From: Deltaproteobacteria bacterium
GTDB lineage: Bacteria; Desulfobacterota; Desulfobacteria; Desulfobacterales; JAFDFH01
Direction: 5' to 3'
DNA: 6,262 nucleotides
Assembly: GCA_019309945.1 (NCBI GenBank)
Contig: JAFDFH010000159.1
Coordinates: forward strand, 1 to 6,262
Shown: positions 6,214-6,262 of the stretch, piece after piece
Layout: the number at the start of each line of letters is the position of its first letter
How positions within the stretch are numbered: position 1 is the stretch's first letter
Made by a program: the position numbers and the translations under genes
Notes under the pieces: model-generated
Told to the model about the DNA's origin: nothing
Databases searched by the model: none
Seen by the model: only the letters and a program-made list of their open reading frames with translations

Positions 6214-6262
6214 CCGTTTGGGTAGACAGAAAAAAACCGTTGCCTACGTATCTAGTGCCCGA

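Noticed and set aside
6214..6262. Terminator after the cytochrome gene
   Set aside because: An A-rich run and scattered short complementary pieces are present, but there is no stable stem followed by a T tract before the window ends.

Overview
The window comes from a mid-GC Gram-negative bacterium. Gene content suggests a Desulfobacterota (sulfate-reducer-like) anaerobe: a stand-alone ADP-forming acyl-CoA synthetase beta subunit, a membrane-anchored c-type cytochrome, and a short palindromic repeat present twice. This placement is inference; there is no rRNA or marker gene here to settle it.

Layout from left to right. Positions 6-1232 (minus) hold a complete PiT-family phosphate permease. 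A gene-poor stretch (1233-1633) follows; it contains a strong unpaired Shine-Dalgarno sequence and copy 1 of a 142-nt terminally inverted repeat flanked by a TATAC direct repeat. Positions 1634-2527 (plus) hold an EamA/DMT-type ten-helix transporter, which converges with a three-gene minus-strand cluster ending at 2542. In transcription order that cluster is a class I/II aminotransferase (4887-3568), an ADP-forming acyl-CoA synthetase beta subunit (3501-2824) and a small SH3/KOW-like protein (2763-2542). The internal gaps are 66 and 60 nt. The second and third genes have strong Shine-Dalgarno sequences, and a good sigma70-type promoter lies upstream of the first.

The stretch 4888-5505 has no intact gene. 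It holds that promoter, an apparent frameshifted gene remnant on the minus strand (5086-5272), a possible plus-strand promoter, and copy 2 of the repeat (5313-5464). Immediately after the repeat, 5506-6213 (plus) encodes a four-helix DUF2231-type membrane domain fused to a monohaem cytochrome c domain.

How the genes could work together: the aminotransferase and the ADP-forming CoA ligase subunit fit amino-acid or 2-oxo-acid catabolism, in which a transaminated 2-oxo acid becomes an acyl-CoA (by an oxidoreductase not in the window) and the ligase then makes ATP. The alpha subunit needed for that last step is not here. The two transporters and the cytochrome look like independent units. The most notable non-coding signal is the repeat pair, which looks like a small non-autonomous mobile element that has landed just upstream of two genes.
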